From Akkermansia muciniphila (lineage in GTDB: Bacteria; Verrucomicrobiota; Verrucomicrobiia; Methylacidiphilales; CAMAQI01): a stretch of DNA of 42,231 nt. This document shows positions 23,843 to 32,347 of the stretch, piece by piece (position 1 is the first letter of the stretch; each line of letters starts with the position of its first letter). The DNA is taken from NCBI GenBank assembly GCA_945883905.1, contig CAMCYL010000015.1, forward strand, positions 1-42,231. The letters are read 5' to 3'. Both the position numbers and the translations under genes were made by a program. The notes below the pieces were generated by a model that was not told where the DNA came from, did no database searches, and saw only the letters and a list, made by a program, of their open reading frames with translations.

Positions 23843-25294
23843 CTAAGCCGCAGACTCTTCGAGTTCTGGGCTTAACGGATCAATTTCAGAGTATTCTTTT
23901 AATTTATTTCGAAGGGTACGAACATTGATATCGAGCAGTTTCGCGGCCTCGTTCCGATTGCCTTTAGTTCTTTGAAGAGCCTCAATAATGAGTTGTTTCT
24001 CCATTTCCGCTACACTTGGAAATCCTTTGTTAGAGGTCACCAAGAGATTTTGAATCGAAATCGATGAATTTAAGTTTATTGGAGGAGTAGAAAGTGGCGT
24101 CTCCGATATTGAAGGCGGGGGAGAAAAGGTAAGGTTAGGGATGAGATCATCAAATTGAATCATATCCACTCCATCCCAAAGAATGATTGCACGCTCTGCG
24201 CAGTTTTGAAGCTCACGAACATTGCCTGGCCAAGGGTAGGAATTTATCTTATGAACAGCATCTGGGCTTAAGATCGGGGTGGGCTTATTATGACGACGAG
24301 CGAAGCGTTCAATAAAGGCCTCAATCAGAAAAAAGGCCTCTCCGGGTCGTTCGCGTAGGGCTGGAATCGAGATCGGAACAACATTGAGACGAAAGTAAAG
24401 ATCTTGACGAAAGATTCCTTTTTCAACGGCTTTTAATAAATCACGATTACTGGTGGCAATAATTCGTACATCGACTCGAATTGTTCGATTGCCTCCGACT
24501 CTTTCAAACTCCTGCTCCTGGATTGCTCGGAGGAGTTTTGCTTGAAGTCCAAGGCTAATCTCAGTGACTTCATCCAAAAGCAAGGTACCTCCTGAAGCGA
24601 GCTCAAATCGCCCCTCTCGTTTGACACTGGCGCCGGTGAAGGAGCCTTTTTCATGTCCAAAAAATTCACTTTCGAGTAAATTTTCAGGGACTGCGGCACA
24701 ATTCACTTTAATATACGGTTTATCTTTCCGTGAGCTGTTCGCATGGATTGCGCGTGCGACGAGTTCCTTTCCGGTACCGCTTTCGCCCTGAATTAGAACC
24801 GTGGCGTTGGTTGGAGCAACGCGTTGGATTAATTTTTGAACGGATTCCATGGGAGTGCTGGAAAAAAGAAGCTCTGGGGAGGAGACCTGTTGTTGCTCTC
24901 TTAAATAGGAATTCTCACTGCGAAGCTGACGTTGTTGAATGAGCTGATTGAGGGCTACATCAAATTGTTCAAGGGTAAAAGGTTTAAGAAGGTAATTGGC
25001 CGCCCCCAGTTTCATGGCATCGACGGCAGACTCAATCGTTCCAAAACCGGTAATGATAATCACATCCACATTGGGATGTGATTTCTTGACCTGCTGCATG
25101 ACCTCTAATCCACTGGCGTCAGGGAGTTGGAGATCGACAATCATCAAGTCTGCAGGTTCTTTCTTTTGCTCTTCGATTGCCTGTTGAGCATTCATCACCC
25201 CTAAGGCGACTTGATTTTGTTTCTGGAGATGACTGACAAGCATCCGACGGATAATCGGATCGTCATCGACGATAATAATTTTCTCAAATTGCAT
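23843..25294 (-). CDS. Sigma-54-dependent response regulator (NtrC family)
   Basis: Two-component transcription activator, 483 aa. Receiver domain residues 1-120: acidic pocket D10-D12, phospho-acceptor D54 (MIVDLQLPD), switch Lys in LLKPF. The AAA+ domain has GESGTGKELVARAIH (Walker A), GHEKGSFTGA (the sigma-54-contact loop, GSFTGA in place of GAFTGA) and GGTLLLDEVTE (Walker B). The C-terminal Fis helix-turn-helix is RNEAAKLLDINVRTLRNKLK, a form often seen in FlbD/FlgR-like flagellar or envelope regulators. No flagellar gene is nearby. Last gene of the five-gene leftward block, six bases after the TPR gene. Confidence 0.94.
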   Translation of the reverse strand: MQFEKIIIVDDDPIIRRMLVSHLQKQNQVALGVMNAQQAIEEQKKEPADLMIVDLQLPDASGLEVMQQVKKSHPNVDVIIITGFGTIESAVDAMKLGAANYLLKPFTLEQFDVALNQLIQQRQLRSENSYLREQQQVSSPELLFSSTPMESVQKLIQRVAPTNATVLIQGESGTGKELVARAIHANSSRKDKPYIKVNCAAVPENLLESEFFGHEKGSFTGASVKREGRFELASGGTLLLDEVTEISLGLQAKLLRAIQEQEFERVGGNRTIRVDVRIIATSNRDLLKAVEKGIFRQDLYFRLNVVPISIPALRERPGEAFFLIEAFIERFARRHNKPTPILSPDAVHKINSYPWPGNVRELQNCAERAIILWDGVDMIQFDDLIPNLTFSPPPSISETPLSTPPINLNSSISIQNLLVTSNKGFPSVAEMEKQLIIEALQRTKGNRNEAAKLLDINVRTLRNKLKEYSEIDPLSPELEESAA

Positions 25295-25300
25295 AGAGAC

Positions 25301-26494
25301 TTATGGGGTCGAAACAGAGACTGGAGAGTGATCAGCTTTAACTTCGGTTGTAGTTTTTAGATCATTTTCAATTTTATTTTGCATTTTGGTGAGGGCCTCT
25401 TTCCATTCATGCCATCCCTCATCTCTTTGTTTTTTTCCGCTTTCACTGATGACTTGAGCGGTATTCTCTGTTCGACTGAGTAGCATTTTGTAATAATCAA
25501 ATATCCCTTTAAGTTCTTCACTATTTTCGATCGTAATGAGTTCATTTAGTAACGCCGATTGTTTTTGAGGGTCTGCTTTTAAGTTATCGAGAAGAAGAGA
25601 GGCACATCGTTGTTGCCAGTAGCCTGTTTGATCTTGATGAAGATTGCGAATGAGCCAAATAAAACTCTCAAGAGCTTGGGATTGTTTTTTTGGGTTTTCA
25701 GCAAGTCCAAATAAAGTGATGAGTCGAAGTTGAGCCTCAGGGGCAAAAGGATGAAACGGAGAAACGGCAAGTGCCGTTTGATATTTTTCAGTTGATTTCA
25801 GCAAATCCCCTAATTGATAAGAACAATCGGCTTGGCGATAAAGTGCGGTGTTACTGAGCTCAGTACTTTCCGGATTTTGTTCGCGAAATCGTTGAAATAA
25901 TTCATCGGCCCTTTCCCAATTTGCGGATTGATATTCTGTTTCTGCAATTTCCCAAGTGGCTGCTTTACGGAGAAGCTGGGGAGTGGATAGATCGACTTTA
26001 TCTGATTTAGCCGCTTTAGCGACTGCTGATGTCAAGGTACGATAAAAGGCTTCACGTGCACGATAGGTTGCTTGCATATCACGAAAACATTGGCCTAAAA
26101 TCAGATACGCATTTGAGGCCTCCGGACGATCTGGAAATTGTTCCAACCAAGAGCTTAAGCGGACTATGGCTTCAGATTGCTTTCCTGTCTCAAGCGTGAT
26201 CATTGCCCGTAAAAAAAGGGCTCTTGCTTTGACGTCCTTTGTTAAATCTCTTCTTTGGAGTAAATTATCTAAAAGAGTGACTGCCATGACATGATCTTTT
26301 CGACGGACAAACTCAGCAGCCGCCTCGACTGGATCCGTGATATAGGAGGGAGGGGTCGCCTCGATTTTCATCTCCGGAACTGAAGCGGGTGCAGCGGGAG
26401 TCTCCGTGGCTTTTTTTGATTCCACTTCTGAATAGAGTGCAGTTACTCCTAATCCAAAGAGCAGCGTCCAGAGCAATCGAGGATCGTATTTCAT
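25301..26494 (-). CDS. TPR-repeat protein, exported
   Basis: 397 aa. An N-terminal hydrophobic segment (LLWTLLFGLGVTALYS) looks like a signal peptide, followed by an Ala/Pro-rich linker. Residues about 55-310 contain TPR-like helical pairs: FLRAMITLETGKQSEAIVRL, SNAYLILGQCFRDMQATYRA and LYRQADCSYQLGDLLKSTEK. The closest types are YbgF/BamD-like periplasmic TPR proteins. The C-terminal ~60 residues are charged. Position between a low-complexity exported protein and a sigma-54 regulator suggests a periplasmic scaffold connected with signalling or envelope assembly. Exact function unknown. Confidence 0.78.
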   Translation of the reverse strand: MKYDPRLLWTLLFGLGVTALYSEVESKKATETPAAPASVPEMKIEATPPSYITDPVEAAAEFVRRKDHVMAVTLLDNLLQRRDLTKDVKARALFLRAMITLETGKQSEAIVRLSSWLEQFPDRPEASNAYLILGQCFRDMQATYRAREAFYRTLTSAVAKAAKSDKVDLSTPQLLRKAATWEIAETEYQSANWERADELFQRFREQNPESTELSNTALYRQADCSYQLGDLLKSTEKYQTALAVSPFHPFAPEAQLRLITLFGLAENPKKQSQALESFIWLIRNLHQDQTGYWQQRCASLLLDNLKADPQKQSALLNELITIENSEELKGIFDYYKMLLSRTENTAQVISESGKKQRDEGWHEWKEALTKMQNKIENDLKTTTEVKADHSPVSVSTP

Positions 26495-26501
26495 AAAAAA
26501 T

Positions 26502-27455
26502 TTATTTTTGAGGGGTCGAATAAATCACTGCTCCCCCCGAAGGAGGCGCGGATTGTGAGCCCGTGTAAGGAAATCGAATTTTAAGAAAGAGATCATTTGA
26601 ACGAGTTGAATCCTTTTTATTTTCGTTGGATTTGTACTGCTCTTGAATTTCTTGAGCCATTTCCGGTGATTTTTGGTTCTCCCTGATCCATTGAAGAAAT
26701 GGAGAAACGGTGACTTGTGGTTCTTCTTGAGGAATCAATTGCTTTAATGTTTTTTCGTTTTCAGCAAGTGCAGATTCTTGTTCGATCATTTTTTGATGCG
26801 CAATATCCGCATTATGATCAGCACGCTCTAGAGATTCCGCTTTAATTTTTGGTTTCGGAGCGACGGCAACAAGTTTCGGTTTTCCCATTGGCAGGAGAGT
26901 GTCAGGCATCGGTGGAAGTTTTACATCGGACCCAGCAAGAGTATTTTGAGCGTAGGTTTTTTCTTGAGTGAAGGGAATTAGATTATTCGGTGGAAGGGAG
27001 GTCTCAATTTCAGCGGATGTAATTGAGGGATTGGAATCCTTAGAGGAAATGACCGTCGGTCTTTTAAGCTTTTCCGGTTTGTCTGTTTTCTCTGTTTTTA
27101 TTTTTTTCGCCTCTTTACCCGTCTCTTTAGCTCCCCACATTTCGTTAAAGAGCTTTTGAGCGGAGGCGAAAGTCGATGAATCGGAGGGGTCCGGCTCATT
27201 TGAGGTCGATTCACTCGCTTCAACTGATTTCTCGGCACTGAGTAATTCAGGGGAGTCGGCTTGGATTTCGCTCGTTTTATTTTCCCCAGAGATCGCATTC
27301 GAAACGATCTGCTTTTCGTATTCAATAACGGCCTCTTGTGAGCTCTGAGCTTCAGAGTCATGAGGCTGAGTTTGAATCGTTGGGGTTTCGATCTCTTGTC
27401 CGAGCAACATCCTTGTTGCAAGAATTGAACATAACAATCCCTTGTATGTTTTCAT
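26502..27455 (-). CDS. Exported low-complexity protein of unknown function
   Basis: 317 aa, not recognised. The N-terminal MKTYKGLLCSILATRMLLG looks like a short signal peptide. Most of the rest is rich in Ser, Glu, Lys, Pro and Thr without an evident fold. One conserved-looking stretch is PQVTVSPFLQWIRENQKSPE (about 250-270), and the end is IRFPYTGSQSAPPSGGAVIY. It lies four bases after the REC-REC-STAS gene and seven bases before the TPR gene, so it is probably translated from the same mRNA. Likely an unstructured periplasmic or surface protein. Confidence 0.7.
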   Translation of the reverse strand: MKTYKGLLCSILATRMLLGQEIETPTIQTQPHDSEAQSSQEAVIEYEKQIVSNAISGENKTSEIQADSPELLSAEKSVEASESTSNEPDPSDSSTFASAQKLFNEMWGAKETGKEAKKIKTEKTDKPEKLKRPTVISSKDSNPSITSAEIETSLPPNNLIPFTQEKTYAQNTLAGSDVKLPPMPDTLLPMGKPKLVAVAPKPKIKAESLERADHNADIAHQKMIEQESALAENEKTLKQLIPQEEPQVTVSPFLQWIRENQKSPEMAQEIQEQYKSNENKKDSTRSNDLFLKIRFPYTGSQSAPPSGGAVIYSTPQK

Positions 27456-27459
27456 ATTT

Positions 27460-28584
27460 TTAGAATCCTTCTTTAGCAGCCTCCCGGCTGACGTAGATTA
27501 TGAGGTCCTTGGTTTCGGCGAAAGTTTTAGCTTGAGTGATAAACTCCGAGGAGCCTACGACTCGATATTTAATAGTTAACTCAGCACAGTTTTGCATGAT
27601 ATTGAGCATGAGTTTAATGGTTCCCATTTCGATTTTCGTCAACTCCGACATATCAATAAGCATCTTGGAAACTCCGGACTCAACCATCTCTTGAGTCATC
27701 GGCTTAATATGGGAATTAACTTCATTCGCAATGGCATCTGAAATCGCATTCGGAATTCTTGCGATCATCAAAGTGGCGCCATCCATTTTGAAGTACTTCG
27801 CAGAGGTATTTAGGTTCATTGCTTTTGTGAGACGGAAGTTCAAGTCACTTGGATCGATCGGTTTTGTGATAATTCCAGTGAAGCCAATTGACTGAGCTTG
27901 AGTCTGTTCTTCGGTCGCAGTTTTAATACACATTCCGAATACAGGGATGCTTTTTGTCTTCGGATTGGCGCGAATCATTTGGAAGAAGTTAAAGGCAGCG
28001 CGATCCGGGAGCGTTAAGCTGACGAGTACGGCATCGGGATTTTCACGAGCACAGACATCGATTGCCTCTCCGCATTGAGAGGTCCCAATAACGGTCCAAG
28101 GGTATTCAGCGATTGCCTCTTGCACTTGTTGAATGATGGCTTGTTTATCATCGACGACTAGGATCGTCGCAGGGTCGGTGATACTTTTCGCTTTTCCTGC
28201 TCCGCTTCCTTTCGCTTGAAGATCGACAATTCGACCTGCTTTTTCAATCAAGGCCTCTTCTTTAAACGGTTTAATCATGTAGTCTCGAACACCGATCCGA
28301 GCGATTTTGACGACATTTTCACGTCCCGCTTCTGCGGTTAACATAATGACAGGGATATCTTTAAGAAGCGGATCGGACTTTAGTTTTGTGAGAGTTTCGA
28401 CTCCATCCATCACAGGCATTGTTACATCGAGAATGATGAGATTAGGATTTTCACGTGTGGCAACGGCGAGCCCTTCGACTCCATTGGTTGCATAAAAGAG
28501 TTGAACATCATAAGGCTTAAAAGCTTTACCGATGACCATGTGGATCATCTTGCTATCATCTACGCTAAGAATTTTCGGTGTCAT
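27460..28584 (-). CDS. REC-REC-STAS signalling protein
   Basis: 374 aa. The first receiver (residues 1-122) is complete: D9/D10, phospho-acceptor D53 (ILDVTMPVMDG), T83 and K105 (YMIKPF). The second (about 140-255) keeps D145/D146 and K241 but has Ser189 where the acceptor Asp should be (AVLVSLTLPD). Residues about 265-374 resemble a STAS/anti-sigma-antagonist domain (SGVSKMLIDMSELTKIEMGT, then IKLMLNIM). So phosphorylation of the first receiver could gate a STAS switch; the second would be a binding-only receiver. It follows the CheX-like gene by 12 bases. STAS assignment is from pattern and moderate. Confidence 0.82.
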   Translation of the reverse strand: MTPKILSVDDSKMIHMVIGKAFKPYDVQLFYATNGVEGLAVATRENPNLIILDVTMPVMDGVETLTKLKSDPLLKDIPVIMLTAEAGRENVVKIARIGVRDYMIKPFKEEALIEKAGRIVDLQAKGSGAGKAKSITDPATILVVDDKQAIIQQVQEAIAEYPWTVIGTSQCGEAIDVCARENPDAVLVSLTLPDRAAFNFFQMIRANPKTKSIPVFGMCIKTATEEQTQAQSIGFTGIITKPIDPSDLNFRLTKAMNLNTSAKYFKMDGATLMIARIPNAISDAIANEVNSHIKPMTQEMVESGVSKMLIDMSELTKIEMGTIKLMLNIMQNCAELTIKYRVVGSSEFITQAKTFAETKDLIIYVSREAAKEGF

Positions 28585-28596
28585 TATACTGTTCCT

Positions 28597-29073
28597 TTAT
28601 TCGTCAAGTTTTGCAAAAACTAAAGTGGATATTGTATCCTGTGTTCCATCTACTATAAATTGGTTCGAAAGACTGAGGTTCCCATCGGCAACGTCGATCG
28701 TGATTGGATTCCCTCGTAAAACGGTGGGGATACTGAGTTTACAGTTGAATCCTTTGTCTGCCATTTTCGATTTAAGATTTCCAGTGACCATATTGGTAAA
28801 CTCTCCGATCACATCATTCTCCTCTTGAGGAGAGCGGGAGGGGTCGTCGCCTAAGATGGAGTTACAAACCCTTTTGACCAGAGCTGGTGCAAAAACGAGA
28901 TAGACGACTCCATTCATTTTACCTGTAACGCTCACAGACCCTACAATCCCATCAGCGGTAAAAGGAGGGGTGGCTATTTCAGGAAACTCTTCATTACATG
29001 TGATGTCAATCGAGGCCATTGTTGAAAAGACCTCGCGGACAGCACCCCTTACAAATAGAGTAATATCATGCAT
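28597..29073 (-). CDS. CheX-like phosphatase
   Basis: 158 aa, CheC/CheX/FliY family. The phosphatase motif E-x-x-N is E91 and N94 in DVIGEFTNMVTGNLKSKM, placed as in CheX. The beta strands (IVGSVSVTGKMNGVVYLVFA) and the LSIPTVLRGNPI region fit the fold. Members of the family hydrolyse the phospho-Asp of CheY-type receivers. Paired with the next gene, whose first receiver has an intact Asp, it may be that receiver's phosphatase. First gene of the leftward block and divergent from the HDOD gene. Confidence 0.82.
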   Translation of the reverse strand: MHDITLFVRGAVREVFSTMASIDITCNEEFPEIATPPFTADGIVGSVSVTGKMNGVVYLVFAPALVKRVCNSILGDDPSRSPQEENDVIGEFTNMVTGNLKSKMADKGFNCKLSIPTVLRGNPITIDVADGNLSLSNQFIVDGTQDTISTLVFAKLDE

Positions 29074-29207
29074 TCAGTTCTATTTTCACCCATAAATGAA
29101 AAAATTTCAATGCTTTTGTAAGAAAATTCCCTCTTTTTTAACGATTTAGGCATTTTTTTACATTGAGATTCTTAAAAAAAGCCGATAATCTACCTAAGGC
29201 ACTCCAA

Positions 29208-30161
29208 ATGAGTTCATTAGATCAAATCGATTCTCCTACTGCAAAACGCTCTATTTATGAGCTTATTAGCGATCCTAAGGCGACTCAACTTCTTCCCTCT
29301 TTAACGATTATTGTCAAAGAGTTAGAAAGTTTGATTGGAAAGCAAAACGTGATGATCGATGAAATTTCGAGTATTATTCGAAATGATCAAAGTATGTCGG
29401 TCCGTGTCTTAAGGATGGCAAATTCTGCTTATTATGCTCCTTCTCAGCCGATTGTTGATCTTGATCACGCTGTTGTTTATCTCGGACTCAATCAAATTCG
29501 TAGTACTATTTTGACTGCACGCTGCATTGAGAAGAGTTGTGATACGCCTAAGGATCTTTTAGATTGGAATGACTTTTGGACTCATTCTGTTGCGGTGGGG
29601 TATATTATGAAGATTCTTTCGGGAGCGATTCAAGAGCTCGATGCGAATGGTGAGTATTACTACTCCATGGGACTTTTTCACGATATTGGAAAGTTGGCTC
29701 TCGCCTATCTCTCTCCAAGTGATTTTATTCTCGTCTTAGAACTAGCAAAAGAGCGAAAACAAACGACGAGCTTAGTCGAAACAGAGCTTTTGGGTCTGGA
29801 TCACTGTGGATTAGGGGCTTGGTATTTACAGCATCAAGGACTCCCGGCTAATTTAGTCGAGCCCGTTCGACTTCATCATGGTTGGGCAAAGGTAGACCCT
29901 CAAAAGAACCAGAATGCGGTGATGCTTAGTTTGGCGGATCGGCTTGCGCATATGATGGGATTTGGGAGGTCAGGAGGGGAGCCGGAATCGATCGATCCCT
30001 TTTCAACGCCGGAATGGGATCATTATTGTAATCGTTGCTTTGGAACAACCGTCGACTCTCGTTTTCAGATGGTGCATGTTATGGAAAAACTAGAGTCCTT
30101 AGAGGATCTTATTCATGTGACTGTGGGGGTCGCCAAACAAGCGGTCGCCATCGAAAGTTAA
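29208..30161 (+). CDS. HDOD-domain signalling protein
   Basis: About 317 aa from the chosen ATG; a TTG at 29163 in the same frame adds 15 residues, and AAGG lies 8 bases before the ATG. The HDOD domain covers most of the protein: LPSLTIIVKELESLIGKQNV, IIRNDQSMSVRVLRMANSA, AVVYLGLNQIRSTILTARCI and GLFHDIGKLALAYL. HDOD proteins are modified HD domains that usually act as signalling scaffolds, not enzymes. The HD pair is present (FHDIGK), and VRLHHGWAKVDPQKN follows, so activity is not excluded. Next to the kinase-like gene 12 bases downstream. Confidence 0.88.
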   Translation: MSSLDQIDSPTAKRSIYELISDPKATQLLPSLTIIVKELESLIGKQNVMIDEISSIIRNDQSMSVRVLRMANSAYYAPSQPIVDLDHAVVYLGLNQIRSTILTARCIEKSCDTPKDLLDWNDFWTHSVAVGYIMKILSGAIQELDANGEYYYSMGLFHDIGKLALAYLSPSDFILVLELAKERKQTTSLVETELLGLDHCGLGAWYLQHQGLPANLVEPVRLHHGWAKVDPQKNQNAVMLSLADRLAHMMGFGRSGGEPESIDPFSTPEWDHYCNRCFGTTVDSRFQMVHVMEKLESLEDLIHVTVGVAKQAVAIES

Positions 30162-30173
30162 CATATTGTTCGT

Positions 30174-31106
30174 ATGGAAGAGACTTTTTTTAGATGTGAC
30201 GATTTGAAGGGGATTGATTTAATAAATAAAAAGAGTTCTTTAGGATGGAGGTGGGATGAATCGAGTCAGTCTTTGGCACCGCTATTCCTTTGCGATCAAA
30301 AAAAATTTATCGCAACCGGATCCACTTTTCGTCTCGGTCAGTGGGATCAAGTGGAGCGTATCGATTTTTTACAACGTCTCTGTCGATTATTTTTTCATGA
30401 TATCAATGGGAAGATCACTGGATTTGATGGGATGATCCAGCTTTGGAAATTTCGATTTCCAGATGAATCTACTTTTCGTGAGGATCTTGATCTTTTAGAT
30501 CAATCCATCGTTCATTTGAAAAAAATTAATCTTTTGATGGATGCCGGAACTGATTTACAAAGAGTTTCTGAGTTTCATTTATTCAATGCCGTTTCCTTAT
30601 TGGATGGATTGACTCAAAGAGTTTTAGGAATTATTCAACCCATTCAAGTTCAAGAACTCACTTTGGTGAGAGGAGCCGTGGGTTATACGCTTTTTTTAAT
30701 TTGGTCCTTTATTTCTCATCTTGCATCACTTTCTACTTCTCGATCGAATTGGAAGCTCACGCTCCGTTCCGGAGCCGTTTTCAATCGAGATTTAATGATC
30801 TCAATTCAATCCGAAGGACTGCCTTCGCTTCTTGATGTTTTGGAAGGAGTTCCGCAACACACGAGATTGAATCGTTGGATATTAATGCGTCTTGCGAACG
30901 ATGATCTTTTGGAATCAAAAGAGGGAGAATGGTCTTTTGCCTTCAATATGACCGTTCAAGAAAGCAATGTAGATCAGTTTTCTGTCGGATCGGAAGAATG
31001 GATGAAAGAGATTTTTAGGTCTTCACTTTTTCAGAAAAAACCGTCGATTTCAGAGGAGAAAAAAAATAATCCGATGATTCAAAAAGCCTTTGAACTTCTT
31101 TTTTAA
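30174..31106 (+). CDS. Histidine kinase-like protein with degenerate ATPase domain
   Basis: 310 aa. The centre looks like a DHp dimerisation helix with an H box: RLCRLFFHDINGKITGFDGM, His75 being the candidate phospho-site, and a second helix EDLDLLDQSIVHLKKINLLM. Beyond residue ~140 the length and strand pattern suggest a Bergerat-like domain, but no N, G1 or G2 box is visible. It may be a phosphotransfer protein of ChpT type that relays phosphate to a receiver, not a self-phosphorylating kinase. The receivers encoded by the divergent block are the obvious candidates. Assignment by pattern only; no signal peptide or membrane segment. Confidence 0.6.
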   Translation: MEETFFRCDDLKGIDLINKKSSLGWRWDESSQSLAPLFLCDQKKFIATGSTFRLGQWDQVERIDFLQRLCRLFFHDINGKITGFDGMIQLWKFRFPDESTFREDLDLLDQSIVHLKKINLLMDAGTDLQRVSEFHLFNAVSLLDGLTQRVLGIIQPIQVQELTLVRGAVGYTLFLIWSFISHLASLSTSRSNWKLTLRSGAVFNRDLMISIQSEGLPSLLDVLEGVPQHTRLNRWILMRLANDDLLESKEGEWSFAFNMTVQESNVDQFSVGSEEWMKEIFRSSLFQKKPSISEEKKNNPMIQKAFELLF

Positions 31107-31237
31107 ATTTTCATTTAAAAAAATATTTTCATTTTTTTCATTTTTCTTATTGTCAAATTATAAAGTTTTAATTACTTTTAACTTATTCGACACATGATCC
31201 ATATTTTTTCTGATATATTGAAAGGGGGTGATTTGGA

Positions 31238-31345
31238 ATGCCCGTAAAAAAAGCTGCAAAAAAAGTAGTTAAGAAAGCCGTTAAAAAGGCTGTCAAGAAG
31301 GCCGCCCCCAAAAAGAAGGCTGCTAAGAAGGTTAAGAAGAAATAA
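31238..31345 (+). CDS. Histone H1-like Lys/Ala-rich miniprotein, 35 aa
   Basis: MPVKKAAKKVVKKAVKKAVK then a tail rich in KKAAPKK. Lys is about half of all residues, with Ala and Val as the rest and one internal Pro: the composition of a histone H1 C-terminal tail or of chlamydial Hc1/Hc2-type proteins. It has a strong ribosome site (AAGGGGGTG, seven bases before ATG) and a classical terminator right after, so it is most likely a real monocistronic gene. It may bind and compact DNA or RNA. Too short for typical gene finders. Confidence 0.78.
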   Translation: MPVKKAAKKVVKKAVKKAVKKAAPKKKAAKKVKKK

Positions 31346-31357
31346 TTTTTCTTTTCC

Positions 31358-31394
31358 AAAAGGGAGAAGCTCCTCGGGGCTTCTCCCTTTTTTT
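31358..31394 (+). terminator. Strong Rho-independent terminator of the histone-like gene
   Basis: AAAAGGGAGAAGC at 31358-31370 pairs perfectly with 31379-31391, with an 8-base loop TCCTCGGG, followed by a T-run to 31394. It lies 12 bases after the stop. Confidence 0.93.
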
Positions 31395-31793
31395 ATTTAC
31401 CTCGTATTTAGGCCGATTTCCAAGTCCTTCCCTCTTTATTTAAATTTTACGCTTCTCTCTTGTCTGTTGCTTTTTCTTCTTCTCGTTAGAGACCTTCAAC
31501 TTTGCATCACAGACTCGTCTTTTAGATTTAATCGTTCGTTGAGGAGTAAGAAAAAGAATCCTGCTTGTTGTTAAAATGATTCCTTGTTTCCCTGAAATCG
31601 AATGATTTAAGGTTTTATTATCGTTTAATAGAATAAATACTTATTTTTATGTTAAAATTAAATTATCTATATTTAAATTAAAATAGATAATTTATTTAAG
31701 TATGTTTGCGGTTTCAATTTCTCCTATGAGACTAAGGAGTGAGTGGGAGCGACTTGATTGAGGAGGAGGGTAGAGTGGGGAGGGGGATTTGAA
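31395..31793. other. Non-coding gap between the histone-like gene and recO
   Basis: AT-rich with one obvious structure, the palindrome at 31637-31703. The minus-strand frame 31440-31640 is open for 66 codons (Lys/Arg-rich) but has no usable start codon. No other gene or RNA recognised. Confidence 0.5.
31637..31703. repeat. AT-rich palindrome between convergent genes
   Basis: TAAATTATCTAT at 31659-31670 pairs exactly with 31683-31694, with ATACTTA at 31637-31643 and TAAGTAT at 31697-31703 as outer arms. Almost no GC pairs. Lies between the convergent histone-like gene and recO. Confidence 0.6.
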
Positions 31794-32342
31794 TTATGAG
31801 GAGAAGTGAAGTTTTTGAATTTTGGAGTAACTCATGGGGACACGGTATCCGTTGGCCTCGAGAATACGATGTATGGGGAGAGGGGAGTCGATGGCGATTC
31901 CGGAGAGGTGGAGCGCTTTTTTTTCGAATCGTTGGATGAGTTCTGAACGGAGTTCTTTTTCGTTGAGATAGTGGAGCGCCTTATAAAAGAGGTCGTAGTA
32001 GAGTTCTATGGGGGTTCTGGGTTCAGTGAGCGACTCAATGATTTCGGAGAAATAATGAAGGACTTGAAGGATTTTGTAATCGCGTCTGATTCCTAGGTAG
32101 GCGGTCTTGAGTTCGATCTCCTTCAGGGTATCGATTTCACTTTTTACTTTAGAGATAAATTGGATTTCGCAGCGATAGTAAAGATCGAGACGACCTTGAT
32201 AGGGGGATCCGGGGCGTAAGGCGCCTTTGGCGATGGTTTTAATCCGTCCGTGATCCTTGGTGATCCACGTGATAATGAGGTCGCTATTTTGGAAGGGAAA
32301 CTTGTGAGTCAAGAGACCCTCGGTTGAGAGAGGGCATTTCAT
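31794..32342 (-). CDS. recO: DNA repair protein RecO, short form
   Basis: Loads RecA with RecR and binds SSB. The N-terminal OB-like part is recognisable (TEGLLTHKFPFQNSDLIITW, TKDHGRIKTIAKGALRPGS), followed by YRCEIQFISKVKSEIDTLKE. At 182 aa it is about 60 residues shorter than the E. coli protein; no CxxC zinc knuckle is present, which is common outside a few lineages. The last helix region is present but reduced. It follows the SOUL/GyrI-like gene by 5 bases and is the end of the smc block. The shortness makes function likely but not certain. Confidence 0.78.
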   Translation of the reverse strand: MKCPLSTEGLLTHKFPFQNSDLIITWITKDHGRIKTIAKGALRPGSPYQGRLDLYYRCEIQFISKVKSEIDTLKEIELKTAYLGIRRDYKILQVLHYFSEIIESLTEPRTPIELYYDLFYKALHYLNEKELRSELIQRFEKKALHLSGIAIDSPLPIHRILEANGYRVPMSYSKIQKLHFSS

Positions 32343-32347
32343 GGGGA

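Noticed and set aside
31440-31640. A 66-codon minus-strand open frame, Lys/Arg-rich, ending TREKRKI
   Set aside because: No ATG, GTG or usable TTG start, no ribosome site, and AT-rich surroundings. Could be a gene remnant but there is no support.
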